Source: Mesorhizobium sp. ORS 3324
GTDB taxonomy: Bacteria; Pseudomonadota; Alphaproteobacteria; Rhizobiales; Rhizobiaceae
DNA: 64,000 nt
Assembly (NCBI GenBank): GCA_000824825.2
Contig: LM655199.1
Coordinates: 1-64,000, forward strand
Reading direction: 5' to 3'
Part shown: positions 7,228-16,700 of the stretch, piece after piece
How positions within the stretch are numbered: position 1 is the first letter of the stretch
Layout: the number at the start of each line of letters is the position of its first letter
Made by a program: the position numbers and the translations under genes
The notes under the pieces: generated by a model
What the model saw: the letters and a program-made list of their open reading frames with translations, nothing else
Database searches by the model: none
What the model was told of the DNA's origin: nothing

Positions 7228-9138
7228 TCAAAATGGGTGGTGGCGCTTAGAGCCGAACGCGTTGATCCAGATTTCTAGCTTACGGAGGGCCGATCGAAAG
7301 CTTGCTTCGTCTCGGCAGAAGATAATGGCTGTCGAGCGATTGTAGTCCTCATCTCTGTCGCTCAGGAACGCTTCGGCCTCATCCTTGCTCAATCGCTGGT
7401 CAACCGCTTTCCGCAATTTCTGACGCCACAAATTTGCTTCGGCTAGGCTGTCACGGTCAGCCTGTTGGCGGCGTTCAATCGCGGAGAGGATTTCACGCGC
7501 CTTCCCGGTGGCGTGATAGCCATGATATGCGGCCTCCAAAGGCGAGCGACCGTCAAGATCAGGATGCGGCTGGCTCAGCCATGCGCCGGGGTCGTTGAGT
7601 ACCGATTCGGCGTACTCCGCAAGCTCTTTCTGCCGATTGATTTTGATTGTCTCAGCTTGCACGGCAGCTCTGGCTTTTTTCTCCGCTTCCTTCGTGGCAA
7701 CAGCAGCCAGGCGACGATCGCATTCGTTTGCAATCGGAAGGCCCAACAGTTCACGTACGTCAGTGCGAGTGCCATTGAAAAGGCCAACGATGGCGCGCAA
7801 CTCGGCTTCAACTGGTTGCATTGTGCGCGTGCTTGCAAGCAGAGCGGCGTACGGTTCAGCTGTCTCCGGATTGGTCATGTTCAGCCAATCCTCAACCGTC
7901 ATACCGCCGCGTTCTTCGTCAGGCAGTTGGTCAAGAAGCCATCGCACCGTTTCTTCTATCCCCGTTCGGGCGGAAGACCTGCTCATCTCTTCCATGACTT
8001 GATCGAACCAAGACGAAGCCACGGCCGGCGAAATTGCGAAACCGTGCGTCCAATCCAGTGCGACGCCGACTCCGGTAAGATATTTCAGATAGAACTCCAC
8101 AGCCCTCCATGGTGCCGCAAAGCGATTGTCTAGCGCTGCGATGGCCGACTCAAGGTCGTTGCTCATCCATCTGAATTCCGGGCGGACAAGACCCTTGCTT
8201 GCAAGGTGCTTCGTCGCTGAAATCGCTGTTGGCAGCTTCTTTCCGAGTCCTTTGCCGTACAGGACATCGGCGAGAACAATAGCTTGCCAGTTGCTGGGAT
8301 GCGTAGTGAAGCAGGCATACCCGGCAACCTCTATCCCGAAGTGCTTGTCCAGGCCGATTCCGCGCAAGACATCGATGGTCGATATGGGTAGAGGTTCCGG
8401 CATTGAGCCCAGAGCAATGTTGTAGGCGCGGGCTTTCTGTCGAGCATCGGCCGTCAGTTTGTTCGCAGCGGCGACGAGTGCTGCAGTGGCTTCTTTTTGC
8501 AGCTCTACAACAGCATTCTCGACCGCCTCGTTGAACAGCCATTTCCGGGGAGCCGAGCGGATTACAGCATCGGCAACCACCTCAGGCGCGGCATCCCTAG
8601 GTATGTGCGAAAGGTCAATTTCTATCGCCGCAATACCGCGTTGGCGGATGCGTCGAATCTTTTCTTCGTCACAGGGGTGTGTGACCGCAATCTCTACGAA
8701 CAGCTTTCGTCCGTCGAGGGTGACATAGAGATCAGGGACTATCTGTTGCGGGTCACGGAATTCGAGAGTCGCAGACTCGAGTTCAATTCTTTCTCGACCC
8801 GGAAGGATCCGTTCGACGTTCCCATGGCTAGCGATCCGCTTCGGGACGAACAAGAGGAGGCGTTCCTTGATGATCTGCTTGGCTAGTTTGTGCAGCGCCG
8901 TTTCCGGCCCTCCGCCACAGGCATCGCGATGATGGTGCGCGAAATGTGGCGTCTCTGCCAACGTCTTGGCTACCAGGCGACCTCCGCACATCCCGGGGCA
9001 GACGCAATCGCATCCGAGCCCGCGGACGGCCATTGAGATGTGCACCAGACTGCCATCAGACTGCTGCCCATACACAAGCTCGGCGCGATCCGAGCCGAAC
9101 TTTGTACGCAGAGGTCCATGGCCTTCACGAACTGACAT
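7228..9138 (-). CDS. CoiA-like nuclease with zinc-ribbon N-terminus and MbcA/ParS-like C-terminal segment
   Basis: 636 aa. Near the N-terminus is a Cys/His cluster (C43, C45, C47, C51, then HFAHHH and C74), as in CoiA-like proteins, which combine a zinc-binding module with a PD-(D/E)XK nuclease. The nuclease-like part follows: PDLYVTLDGRKLFVEIAVTH at about 135-154, then K160 and AAIEIDLS. In this family Asp, Glu, His and Lys at these places are thought to form the active site. Residues about 515-560 read DPGAWLSQPHPDLDGRSPLE and then AREIL, resembling the DUF2384 (MbcA/ParS/Xre antitoxin) C-terminal domain, an unexpected attachment. The 350-residue middle is helical and unassigned. CoiA itself acts in natural competence; an island copy more likely serves nucleic-acid processing or defence. 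Confidence 0.68.
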   Translation of the reverse strand: MSVREGHGPLRTKFGSDRAELVYGQQSDGSLVHISMAVRGLGCDCVCPGMCGGRLVAKTLAETPHFAHHHRDACGGGPETALHKLAKQIIKERLLLFVPKRIASHGNVERILPGRERIELESATLEFRDPQQIVPDLYVTLDGRKLFVEIAVTHPCDEEKIRRIRQRGIAAIEIDLSHIPRDAAPEVVADAVIRSAPRKWLFNEAVENAVVELQKEATAALVAAANKLTADARQKARAYNIALGSMPEPLPISTIDVLRGIGLDKHFGIEVAGYACFTTHPSNWQAIVLADVLYGKGLGKKLPTAISATKHLASKGLVRPEFRWMSNDLESAIAALDNRFAAPWRAVEFYLKYLTGVGVALDWTHGFAISPAVASSWFDQVMEEMSRSSARTGIEETVRWLLDQLPDEERGGMTVEDWLNMTNPETAEPYAALLASTRTMQPVEAELRAIVGLFNGTRTDVRELLGLPIANECDRRLAAVATKEAEKKARAAVQAETIKINRQKELAEYAESVLNDPGAWLSQPHPDLDGRSPLEAAYHGYHATGKAREILSAIERRQQADRDSLAEANLWRQKLRKAVDQRLSKDEAEAFLSDRDEDYNRSTAIIFCRDEASFRSALRKLEIWINAFGSKRHHPF

Positions 9139-9633
9139 CAGGCAACCGAAGCCACGTCGAATTGTTAGTCGATCACGTCAAACCACGCACAAAGGTTGGC
9201 TAGTGATAATCTCGATCTGGTCGGAAGACCGGGCCCACACTCCGCCGAAATGCACTCCCTATTTCCGGCTGGGGTCCTGTCTCGTCGATATTCCAGTAGC
9301 AAAAACTCACATCTATGGCAGTTCATTTCATTAGGCAGTGCACCTCAGTTGCTGCTCCGGCTTACGACCGATCAGGAAAATGCAAACGGCACAGCCGATG
9401 CTCACAACCAACTCGGCCTGGTCGTCGTCCGGCATCTCTCCTTCCCGGTAGCCGCTTGCCTCGACGCCTGGCGGGTTGAAACCACCGCGGTCAATCGCAG
9501 CGCCTGCATCGCTGGTGGGCAGGGAGTCCAATTTGGATCTGACAGCGATGGAAGATCTTGTCCGGCCCGATGCAGGTGGCCTTCACCCGTGTGCCCTTGT
9601 GTCGAGATTCCAGATGAGGGCCAGGGTCGGTGG
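9139..9633. other. intergenic region between two minus-strand genes
   Basis: About 500 bases lie between the CoiA-like start and the end of the SMC-like gene. On the minus strand, 9600-9510 gives VKATCIGPDKIFHRCQIQIG and then a Cys-rich tail, and 9435-9331 gives MPDDDQAELVVSIGCAVCIF and then a basic tail. Both look protein-like but are short and lack good starts, so they may be remnants of a small gene. The promoter of the CoiA-like gene should be here; I could not pick one. Confidence 0.35.
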
Positions 9634-12600
9634 CTAGAAAAGCGTCCCGAGAACCTTCCATGTCTGTTCGACAACCGGGATACCGGCGGTCGGCGATACT
9701 CCACTGACCGGAAACTGTACAAATTCCCCCTCGCCAGTCTGACCAACATTCTCAAGATAATAGACGGTCTGCGAACCAGGCATGACCTTTCCGAGCCGTT
9801 TGAGATAGGCAAAGTGCTCGCTCGAAAACTCGTCGGCTCTGGTAACGACTGCCAAGATGCGCCCGTCGAGTAGCGCCAGGTCTGGAGCGACCCCCAGCAG
9901 GACATAGCCCGCGTCGAGCGCAACGGGGAAAGCGCTGTCGCCCACAACGCCCGCGGCAGCGACTACCTGTTCGAGGATGGGCGAGCGTTCGGTTTCGACC
10001 GCCTCGTCCTGCGACTTCGCAACCGTGGTCTCATCGAACAGCACCCCGATCACCTTGCCAAGATGCGCGCCGCTGCGCTGAATGAAGTGGGTCGGCGGAG
10101 TGCGCGGGTTTGTCGATGGCATCGTCTCTAGTGCAATCCGGGCGCGATCCGATTTATCGAGCCCGATTCTCCGCGCGTATGTCTTGCCGGCGGTGCGAAC
10201 GATCGCGAGGTCACCATTCTTCACCTCGGCCGTTGCAGATACGATGAGGGTCTGACCTGGGAAGGCGACCATGCCCAGCGTCGGCGCCCTCAGGGTGAAC
10301 AGCGAGACGTCACCGAGTGACGCGAGATCCAGTCGCTCCATCGCCTGGTCGATTGTCGTGAGCGGGGCCCCGGCCGCGCGGGCGGCCAACCGGCCGACAA
10401 CGGAGATTGGTGTGCTGCGAAGCGCGACCAGCTTCATGTCCGGAGTGGCCTTCTGGGCTTCCGCCAGAGCCTCCTTTGGCGGTAGCCTGCCCATGAATCT
10501 TGCGTAGGCGAGCCAGCATGCGTCGATTGCCGAGAAAACGTCTTCGTAGGCCTGCCTGACGATTTCGGCCTCGACGGGCGTGATCTGATCGGCGCGACCG
10601 TGGTGAGCCTTATTGATGACCTCTTTGAAAGAGGCGCCTGGCTTTAGTGCTGGCAGCTCAAGCAGTCGTCGGAATGGTTCTTCGTTGAATGGACGTTCGC
10701 CGCGGTTGCGAGCGTTGGCGATCTTATGGAGCAGATCGCTCATTGTCGGGTCATGCAGAACCGCTGGATCCGAGGCGAGCAGATCCCACAGCTTGATCTC
10801 GATGCGCACGCGAACAAGATAGACGAATTCGCGGGCGAGGCCGGTGTCGTTTGGATCCGTTTTTTGCCAGTGCTCGCACCGAACACGAACCTCGTCGACA
10901 ACCGGGGCAAGGCTCACGGTGCATTTCGAGGTTGAGATAGCCGAGAATTCCCAAGTTTCAGTTCGCTGCTGTCCCACCACGCGCTTGTCGGCGGCGACGA
11001 ATGCTTCGATTGTGGGGATGAAGCCGAAATCATTGCTGACAATGATCGGATTCATTCCCTCGGCGATCAACGCTGGCACTGTGGCGGCAAGGTTGGCGAC
11101 GTTCCCAGGGTCGAGCAAGTCCTGCGGATCGTCCATGAGTATGGTGGAAATGCCGCCCGATCGGGACCAGACCTGCTGCCAAAGCGCCAGGACGAAGGCG
11201 GAGAGGAAAGCCCGCAGTGCCGAGGCGTTCATCACATGATGAGCCTCGACCAAGTGCTTGCCATGGGCCGCAAGAAACGTGAAGCCATCGCTCTTGGCGG
11301 GGTCCAGTCCCGCATATTCCGGCGCTTGAACGAAATGAGCCTTGTACATGCGTTGCGACCAAGACGTCGCCTTCTCCTGTAGGTCCGTGAGCAGGCCGGC
11401 GACCTGATTATGAACGAGTTCTGGAAAACTCTTGAACGGCTCGACGGCTTTGGCAGCCCGCGCTAACCTATCGATCCGCGTTCGGGCCTTGGCCCACTTC
11501 TCGCAAGTATCCTTGATCTGCCCCAACTGGCGGCGAATACCTGCGAAATCGGTTGCCGCATCGAGGTAAGCCTTCAGGATGGCTAGTTGCCCGTGGACGG
11601 TCCGTTCGTTGGCTGGGAGCGCAGTTTCATCAGCTTCGGTTCGCATCACTTTGAAAACAGCGCCTCGCGCGAACTCGGCACGCGCGACGCGATAGCGGGA
11701 GAGTGCCATTGCCCGTCGCACGCCACGCATCGCGGCGCGCAGGTTTTCATTGTCGGGAATCTCGGACGGAAGATTGATGCCGGGCAGCGGCTCGCGCTCG
11801 GGAGCGTCTTTCCAAGCCGCGGCGCAAAGGGAGGCGACGGCTATTGCCATTGGCTTCAAAGCCTGCGGAAAATCGGCAAGCTGGAAGACCTCCTTCGACA
11901 AGGCTGCGCCGTATACTGAAGCCAAATCGTCAGGGACGTTGTCGTCGACGAACCGGCGCAGCTTTTCAGGTAGCCGATCGCGTAGACCCTTTTTGGTGTC
12001 CCGCTCCCACTCCGCCGATGTCTTCAACATCGCTGCGTCGGCCTTGCGGGCGTCCTCCAGCGCCTGCACCACCGACTTGTCTAGCAGGGCGTCGGTCGGA
12101 ATTGCACCGGGCTGCAGGAGATCGCGCTCGCAAACAGGGCAGGTGACGAATGCATGACCCGGATGAGCCGCATCGTGCCACCTCGCCACGAGGCCATAGA
12201 GACGAAGCCGATCGGCGCGCTCGGCGTGTGAAAGCTGCGCTACGATAGCCGCCGCCTCGCGCCCGATGTCCTGCAATACGGCTTCGGCGTCGTTCAGATC
12301 CTCCTCGCTCAGCTCGCCAAGACTCTGCGCGAGCTGCATTGAAGGCAGGCCCCTGAGCGCGGCGCTACTGAAGCAATTCTCCGCCGCCTTGATGGCTTCG
12401 TCGAAGCGCTTGATCTCGTTGTCATTCGTCAGCCGAGGAAGTGTTCCAAGAATCAATCGGGCACCTGCAGCAGATTGATCCTCGGCCGCCTTCAATATTT
12501 CCTCGGCTCGCTTGAGACCGATCTTCCACTCATCCGGGGCGGCCTCCTTGGGCGCCGCTACGCAGCTCAAGTCCGGCAGTCCCTCGCCGTCCTTGAGAAG

Positions 12601-13623
12601 ATCACTCAGCGTCGTCACCTGTTTGGCGCCGTCGCTCTCGCAGCGCTCCTTGTCCTCGGTGGCTTGTTTGGAGTACTTCCCTGTCAAACGCTCGTAGAGG
12701 CGACCGCTTCGGATCCCGAAATGGGTCAATGGCCGCAAGCCGGTCAGGGTCGATACCGCCTGCGAGAGTGTCGTCTTGTCATCGAAACGGGTCGCTGCGG
12801 CAATCCCGGGCATCAATGTGCCGACCTGGAGCGCCAGCTCCGACAATCCAAGCTTGTCCAGTCCGATGGCGGTCGTCTTGAAGGCCTTCTTGCCGTCTCG
12901 TTCGAGGCGCCGTTCAACTTCTACTTCGCTTCCGTCGACCAAAGACCGGAACTTCAGGCGCACCCACGTATCGACCTGCGGTTGTCCATCGACAGCCAGA
13001 AGCTCCTTTTCCGTCGGAATCGGGACTATCGGCGGCAGCTCGAACGAAGCCTTCGGGCCTTCGATGTCTTCATCGGGGGCGATCTGAACCGTGATGGGTA
13101 TGTGCAAGGGCGAGGGGAGGCCTTGAGAGCGATGCCCATAACCCGTCAAGCACCAGCAAACGGCGCTGATCAGCGAAGTTTTGCCCGCGCCGTTGAAACC
13201 TCGAAAGAGTGTCGCATGGCGCGAAAGATCAAGCGTGAAGGGCTTCGGGTCCGCGCCGTTGTCAATACAATGGCGGTGAAGACCGCGGAAACGATGCGCC
13301 GTAATCGCCACCAACTGCCAGCGTTGTTGTTGGCTTGCCTGGCGCGTCATCGGAGCGGTCACTTTGGAGGGTTTGTCCAATGCGTCCAGCAAGCGATCGA
13401 TCTCGCCGTCCAGGATGTTGGTGTCCTTGTCGGGGTTCCAGTAGGCCTGCCGATTCTGGTTGTAAAAGGCAAGCAAGGTGCGACTGTCTTCCAGAGGAAG
13501 CGAGAAGGCGCTCGCACCTGATACATGCAGAGCAGCGCCTGTCACCAGATGCTGAACAACCTCGTCCAGAGTCAGATCCGCGATTTGTACCGCCACAGCA
13601 AAAATCCCCAAATGATTTCTCAA
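9634..13623 (-). CDS. SMC/Rad50-like AAA ATPase with tandem S24 (LexA)-like C-terminal domains
   Basis: 1329 aa. An N-terminal region of about 100 residues precedes an SMC/Rad50-type head: ITAHRFRGLH, then Walker A RGFNGAGKTS (141-150). A zinc-hook-like CPVC is at 495-498 with helical arms on each side. A signature-like NASALRAFLSAF follows near 799-810, and the Walker B STILMDDP at 826-833. After a helical region (about 860-1090) the last 215 residues look like two S24/LexA-like beta domains. The first (about 1115-1197) has GMVAFPGQTLIV, GDLAIV and YARRIG, so the Ser and Lys positions are Val and Arg. The second (about 1224-1329) has GVVGDSAFP, LLDGRILAVV and YLKRLG, keeping both Ser1230 and Lys1275. 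It lies 106 bases downstream of the DUF4011 helicase on the same strand, so they probably work together. The ATPase call is firm; the S24 reading is pattern-based. Confidence 0.78.
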   Translation of the reverse strand: MRNHLGIFAVAVQIADLTLDEVVQHLVTGAALHVSGASAFSLPLEDSRTLLAFYNQNRQAYWNPDKDTNILDGEIDRLLDALDKPSKVTAPMTRQASQQQRWQLVAITAHRFRGLHRHCIDNGADPKPFTLDLSRHATLFRGFNGAGKTSLISAVCWCLTGYGHRSQGLPSPLHIPITVQIAPDEDIEGPKASFELPPIVPIPTEKELLAVDGQPQVDTWVRLKFRSLVDGSEVEVERRLERDGKKAFKTTAIGLDKLGLSELALQVGTLMPGIAAATRFDDKTTLSQAVSTLTGLRPLTHFGIRSGRLYERLTGKYSKQATEDKERCESDGAKQVTTLSDLLKDGEGLPDLSCVAAPKEAAPDEWKIGLKRAEEILKAAEDQSAAGARLILGTLPRLTNDNEIKRFDEAIKAAENCFSSAALRGLPSMQLAQSLGELSEEDLNDAEAVLQDIGREAAAIVAQLSHAERADRLRLYGLVARWHDAAHPGHAFVTCPVCERDLLQPGAIPTDALLDKSVVQALEDARKADAAMLKTSAEWERDTKKGLRDRLPEKLRRFVDDNVPDDLASVYGAALSKEVFQLADFPQALKPMAIAVASLCAAAWKDAPEREPLPGINLPSEIPDNENLRAAMRGVRRAMALSRYRVARAEFARGAVFKVMRTEADETALPANERTVHGQLAILKAYLDAATDFAGIRRQLGQIKDTCEKWAKARTRIDRLARAAKAVEPFKSFPELVHNQVAGLLTDLQEKATSWSQRMYKAHFVQAPEYAGLDPAKSDGFTFLAAHGKHLVEAHHVMNASALRAFLSAFVLALWQQVWSRSGGISTILMDDPQDLLDPGNVANLAATVPALIAEGMNPIIVSNDFGFIPTIEAFVAADKRVVGQQRTETWEFSAISTSKCTVSLAPVVDEVRVRCEHWQKTDPNDTGLAREFVYLVRVRIEIKLWDLLASDPAVLHDPTMSDLLHKIANARNRGERPFNEEPFRRLLELPALKPGASFKEVINKAHHGRADQITPVEAEIVRQAYEDVFSAIDACWLAYARFMGRLPPKEALAEAQKATPDMKLVALRSTPISVVGRLAARAAGAPLTTIDQAMERLDLASLGDVSLFTLRAPTLGMVAFPGQTLIVSATAEVKNGDLAIVRTAGKTYARRIGLDKSDRARIALETMPSTNPRTPPTHFIQRSGAHLGKVIGVLFDETTVAKSQDEAVETERSPILEQVVAAAGVVGDSAFPVALDAGYVLLGVAPDLALLDGRILAVVTRADEFSSEHFAYLKRLGKVMPGSQTVYYLENVGQTGEGEFVQFPVSGVSPTAGIPVVEQTWKVLGTLF

Positions 13624-13729
13624 TATTTATACACCGGGCTGAGGCTGCTACGCCTTTCTCCGGTCGGTCAGTCACGAACTTCGCGCGCGCGTTGACACGC
13701 GATTCGATCACAACAACGGCTTTTGATCG

Positions 13730-16700
13730 CTATTCGATCTGAACTAAGATCTGCCTTGCCTTGGCAATTGCCTCGAGCAGTCGCGCACGAGAAACCGCAG
13801 CAAGGCGCTCTACTCCAAGAATGCGTGCCAAGTCGCGTGCTGGGTCGGGCATTTCCAGAAGTTCGGGATTCTCAATCACCACCGAGGCGAGTTCGGCCAG
13901 CGGCAGGTCGGCAATAGAGCGTCGAGCCTCCTCACTTGCCGGTTGGCGATACGGCACCGAGTCCGAGACCAGGCCTTTCTTCCAAATGAATTCGCCGCTC
14001 GATTCCTGTGTGCGATCCAAGTCCCGCAGATGCAGGTCGATCCTCTCGCGGATACGGCCACCCGTGCGAAGCCACCCATGGGCCCGCGCGATGCGTTGGG
14101 CGAGAACGTCTGCTCGCACCGGGCTTTCGGTCTCCATGATGGCATCGACCATGCCCTGCAGCGTGGTCCTGTAGCTGAACTCGAAGAATTGCTCGGGGTC
14201 TGCCCGGAAGGCCGTGAGGTTGGTCACCCGGTAACGCCCTTTCTCGCCACTGCCTTGTACCGGCTGGCCCGCCATCGTTGAAAATTCTGGAAAGTCCGAA
14301 GGCTCGGGAACTGTTGGAGCATTCGCCGAAACGAGCTCGAAATTGGAAGTATTCCGAACGGGCGGGAGCTCCTCGACCACTGGCGGTGTCTGGTCCACGG
14401 TCTCGGCTGTCGGCTCGATTTGCTGGCCCATTTCCCAGCGTATCGTCACCTCTTGCGTGGTTTCGCTCGACCGACGTGCTCGACTTTCCTCGAGCAGCAT
14501 CTCCAGGCTTGCGTGGAGACGTTCGGCGCAACCGTTCGCGTCGAACCACCAGTCGGTCGACCAGACGCGCAAGATCGCCCAGCCTAGCCCGGTCAGCACC
14601 TGCTCGCGAACCTTGTCGCGATCCCTTGCTGTCGCCGATCGATGATAGGTAGCCCCATCACATTCCACACCGGCCAGATAAGCTCCTGCAAGATCCGGGT
14701 GGCGGACGCCCAGATCGATCCGGAAATCCGAAATCCCGACTTGCGGGACTACGATCCATCCGCGCCGCTCCAGTTGCTCGGCAACTGCCTCCTCGAACGG
14801 CGAATCGAAACCGCCGACAGATCCAAGATCCTGAGCAGGCAAAGCGATCGGGCCGCGTTCGGCGTAGTCGAGGAATGTCTTCAGGTGTTGGACTGCGATC
14901 GCCTTGCTTCGCGACGGATCAATCTGGTCCGCGGTAAAACCGGAGAAGATGATAAGTTCCTGTCGCGCACGTGTCACCGCCACGTTGAGGCGCCGCTCGC
15001 CGCCATCTCGGTTGAGAGCCCCGAAGTCCATCGCCGGGGGCTTTCCGGAGCCATCCTTGTAGAACGTGATCGAGAACAGGATAACATCCCTCTCATCACC
15101 CTGGACGTTTTCGAGGTTCTTCACGATCGCGGGCTCGACCCGGTCTTCGGCAAAGAACCATTCGAGTTCCGGATGATCCCGGCGCGCGGCATCGAAAAGG
15201 TCCAGGATCAGCGATTGCTGCTGCGCGTTGAATGTGATTACGCCGAGCGTCGGCCGGCCGTTCTCCGGCAACGCCAGCCAGCCCTTCATGCGACTGACGG
15301 CTTCGCCGACGACCGCCATGGCCTCGATCTTGTTGGTACGGCTCTTGCCGCGGTCGTAGATGCCGTCAGGCACCCGGTGCAGCCGCACCGCGCGATCATC
15401 GACCGCCGGCGAGGGGAACGTAACCAGACGATTGCGGTAGTAATGATAATTCGAGAACGCAATCAGCGACTCACTGCGGCTGCGATAGTGCCATCTGAGA
15501 TCGCGCACCGGAATTCCGGACGCCCTTGCCTCATCGAGAATGCTTTCCAAGTCCTTTTCGTGGTCGGCGATCTCCTCGTCGTCCTCGTTGCGGCCGAAGA
15601 AATTGGTCGGCGGCAGCTGCTTGGGATCGCCGACAATAATGGTCTGTCGCGCCCTGGCTATGGCTCCAACTGCATCCCAGGTGGTGATCTGCGAAGCTTC
15701 GTCAAAGATCACCACATCGAACAAGGCCTGGTTTGGAGGAAGGTACTGGGCAATCGATAGCGGCGACATCAACATGCAGGGCGCAAGCTTGGCAAAGCTC
15801 TCAGGCATCTTACCGATCATGTCCCGGATGGATTGACTTGGCCGCTGGAGCTCCATCTGGTGCCGCAACAACCCGAGTTCGGAATTGCGCGACACGCTTT
15901 GTACCGAAGGAAGCCCATGCGCGAGCGCGCTGACCACGCGCTGGGTGGCTTGTGTGCGCACAAGATCGTCGATCTCGCGAAATTCCGTGATCGCGTTCTC
16001 GTGTTGGAACCTGCGGAAGTTTCGTAGTACCGCGTCCCCATCGAGAACCTTCGGCAGCCACCATCTTGCGTAGCCCACGCGGAACGCCGGTCGCGCCTGG
16101 TCCGGGCCTATCGCTCCCGTCTCGATCTGCTCTACCAGGGGTGCCAGATTTTGTTGGATCGCCTGCCTCTTCACCCGGCACCATTCCGACCAGTTGCGCA
16201 GCAGGTTTCGAGCATCCGCTAGCTCAATCAGCTTGGCTCTGAGCGTTTTGAGGCTAGAACCATCCGCAGGATCTGGAATCTCCCGTGCCGAAACCTCGCC
16301 GAATGCCGATCGCGCGGCGCCGAACTGCTTGGCGGCTGCCAGCAACCGGTCGCCCGCCTCGCGCAGTCGGTCGTTTTCAAGGGTGCCACGCAGACTTGGT
16401 GCGACGGAGCGAACGACGGCCCGAAATTCGTCCTGACTGCGTCCAGGAATGCGAAGTGCCGCGCGGAGACGGCGGGCGGAATCGAGTATGCTCGCGACAG
16501 CCGCCACGTCCGTTGTCAGACCTTCGATCGGTAGCGGCTTGCCTGCCAGCGAGCTTTGGTCAATTGCGGCCAGAAACTCCCTCATCCGGCGGAGCAGAGA
16601 AAGGTCCCTGCCGGGGTCCGCGGCGCCACGCTGCGTGCGGCTTTGAAGCAGTTTCTGAATCTTGCGCTTGCCGATGGCCGATCTCGGCCAAAACGATTCT

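Noticed and set aside
9196-9873. 225-aa plus-strand open frame
   Set aside because: It overlaps the 3' end of the SMC-like gene in antisense; the rest lies in an intergenic region with no ribosome site or family match.
12475-13521. 348-aa open frame on the plus strand opposite the SMC-like gene
   Set aside because: It lies entirely antisense to a well-supported ATPase gene, has no recognisable domain and reflects high-GC codon use.
9634-13623. Wadjet (JetC) or RloC-type anticodon nuclease for the SMC-like protein
   Set aside because: No JetA, JetB or JetD genes are adjacent, and the C-terminus shows S24-like motifs rather than an anticodon-nuclease domain.
14642-15760. 372-aa plus-strand open frame inside the DUF4011 gene
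   Set aside because: Antisense shadow of the helicase region, whose motifs are clear on the minus strand.
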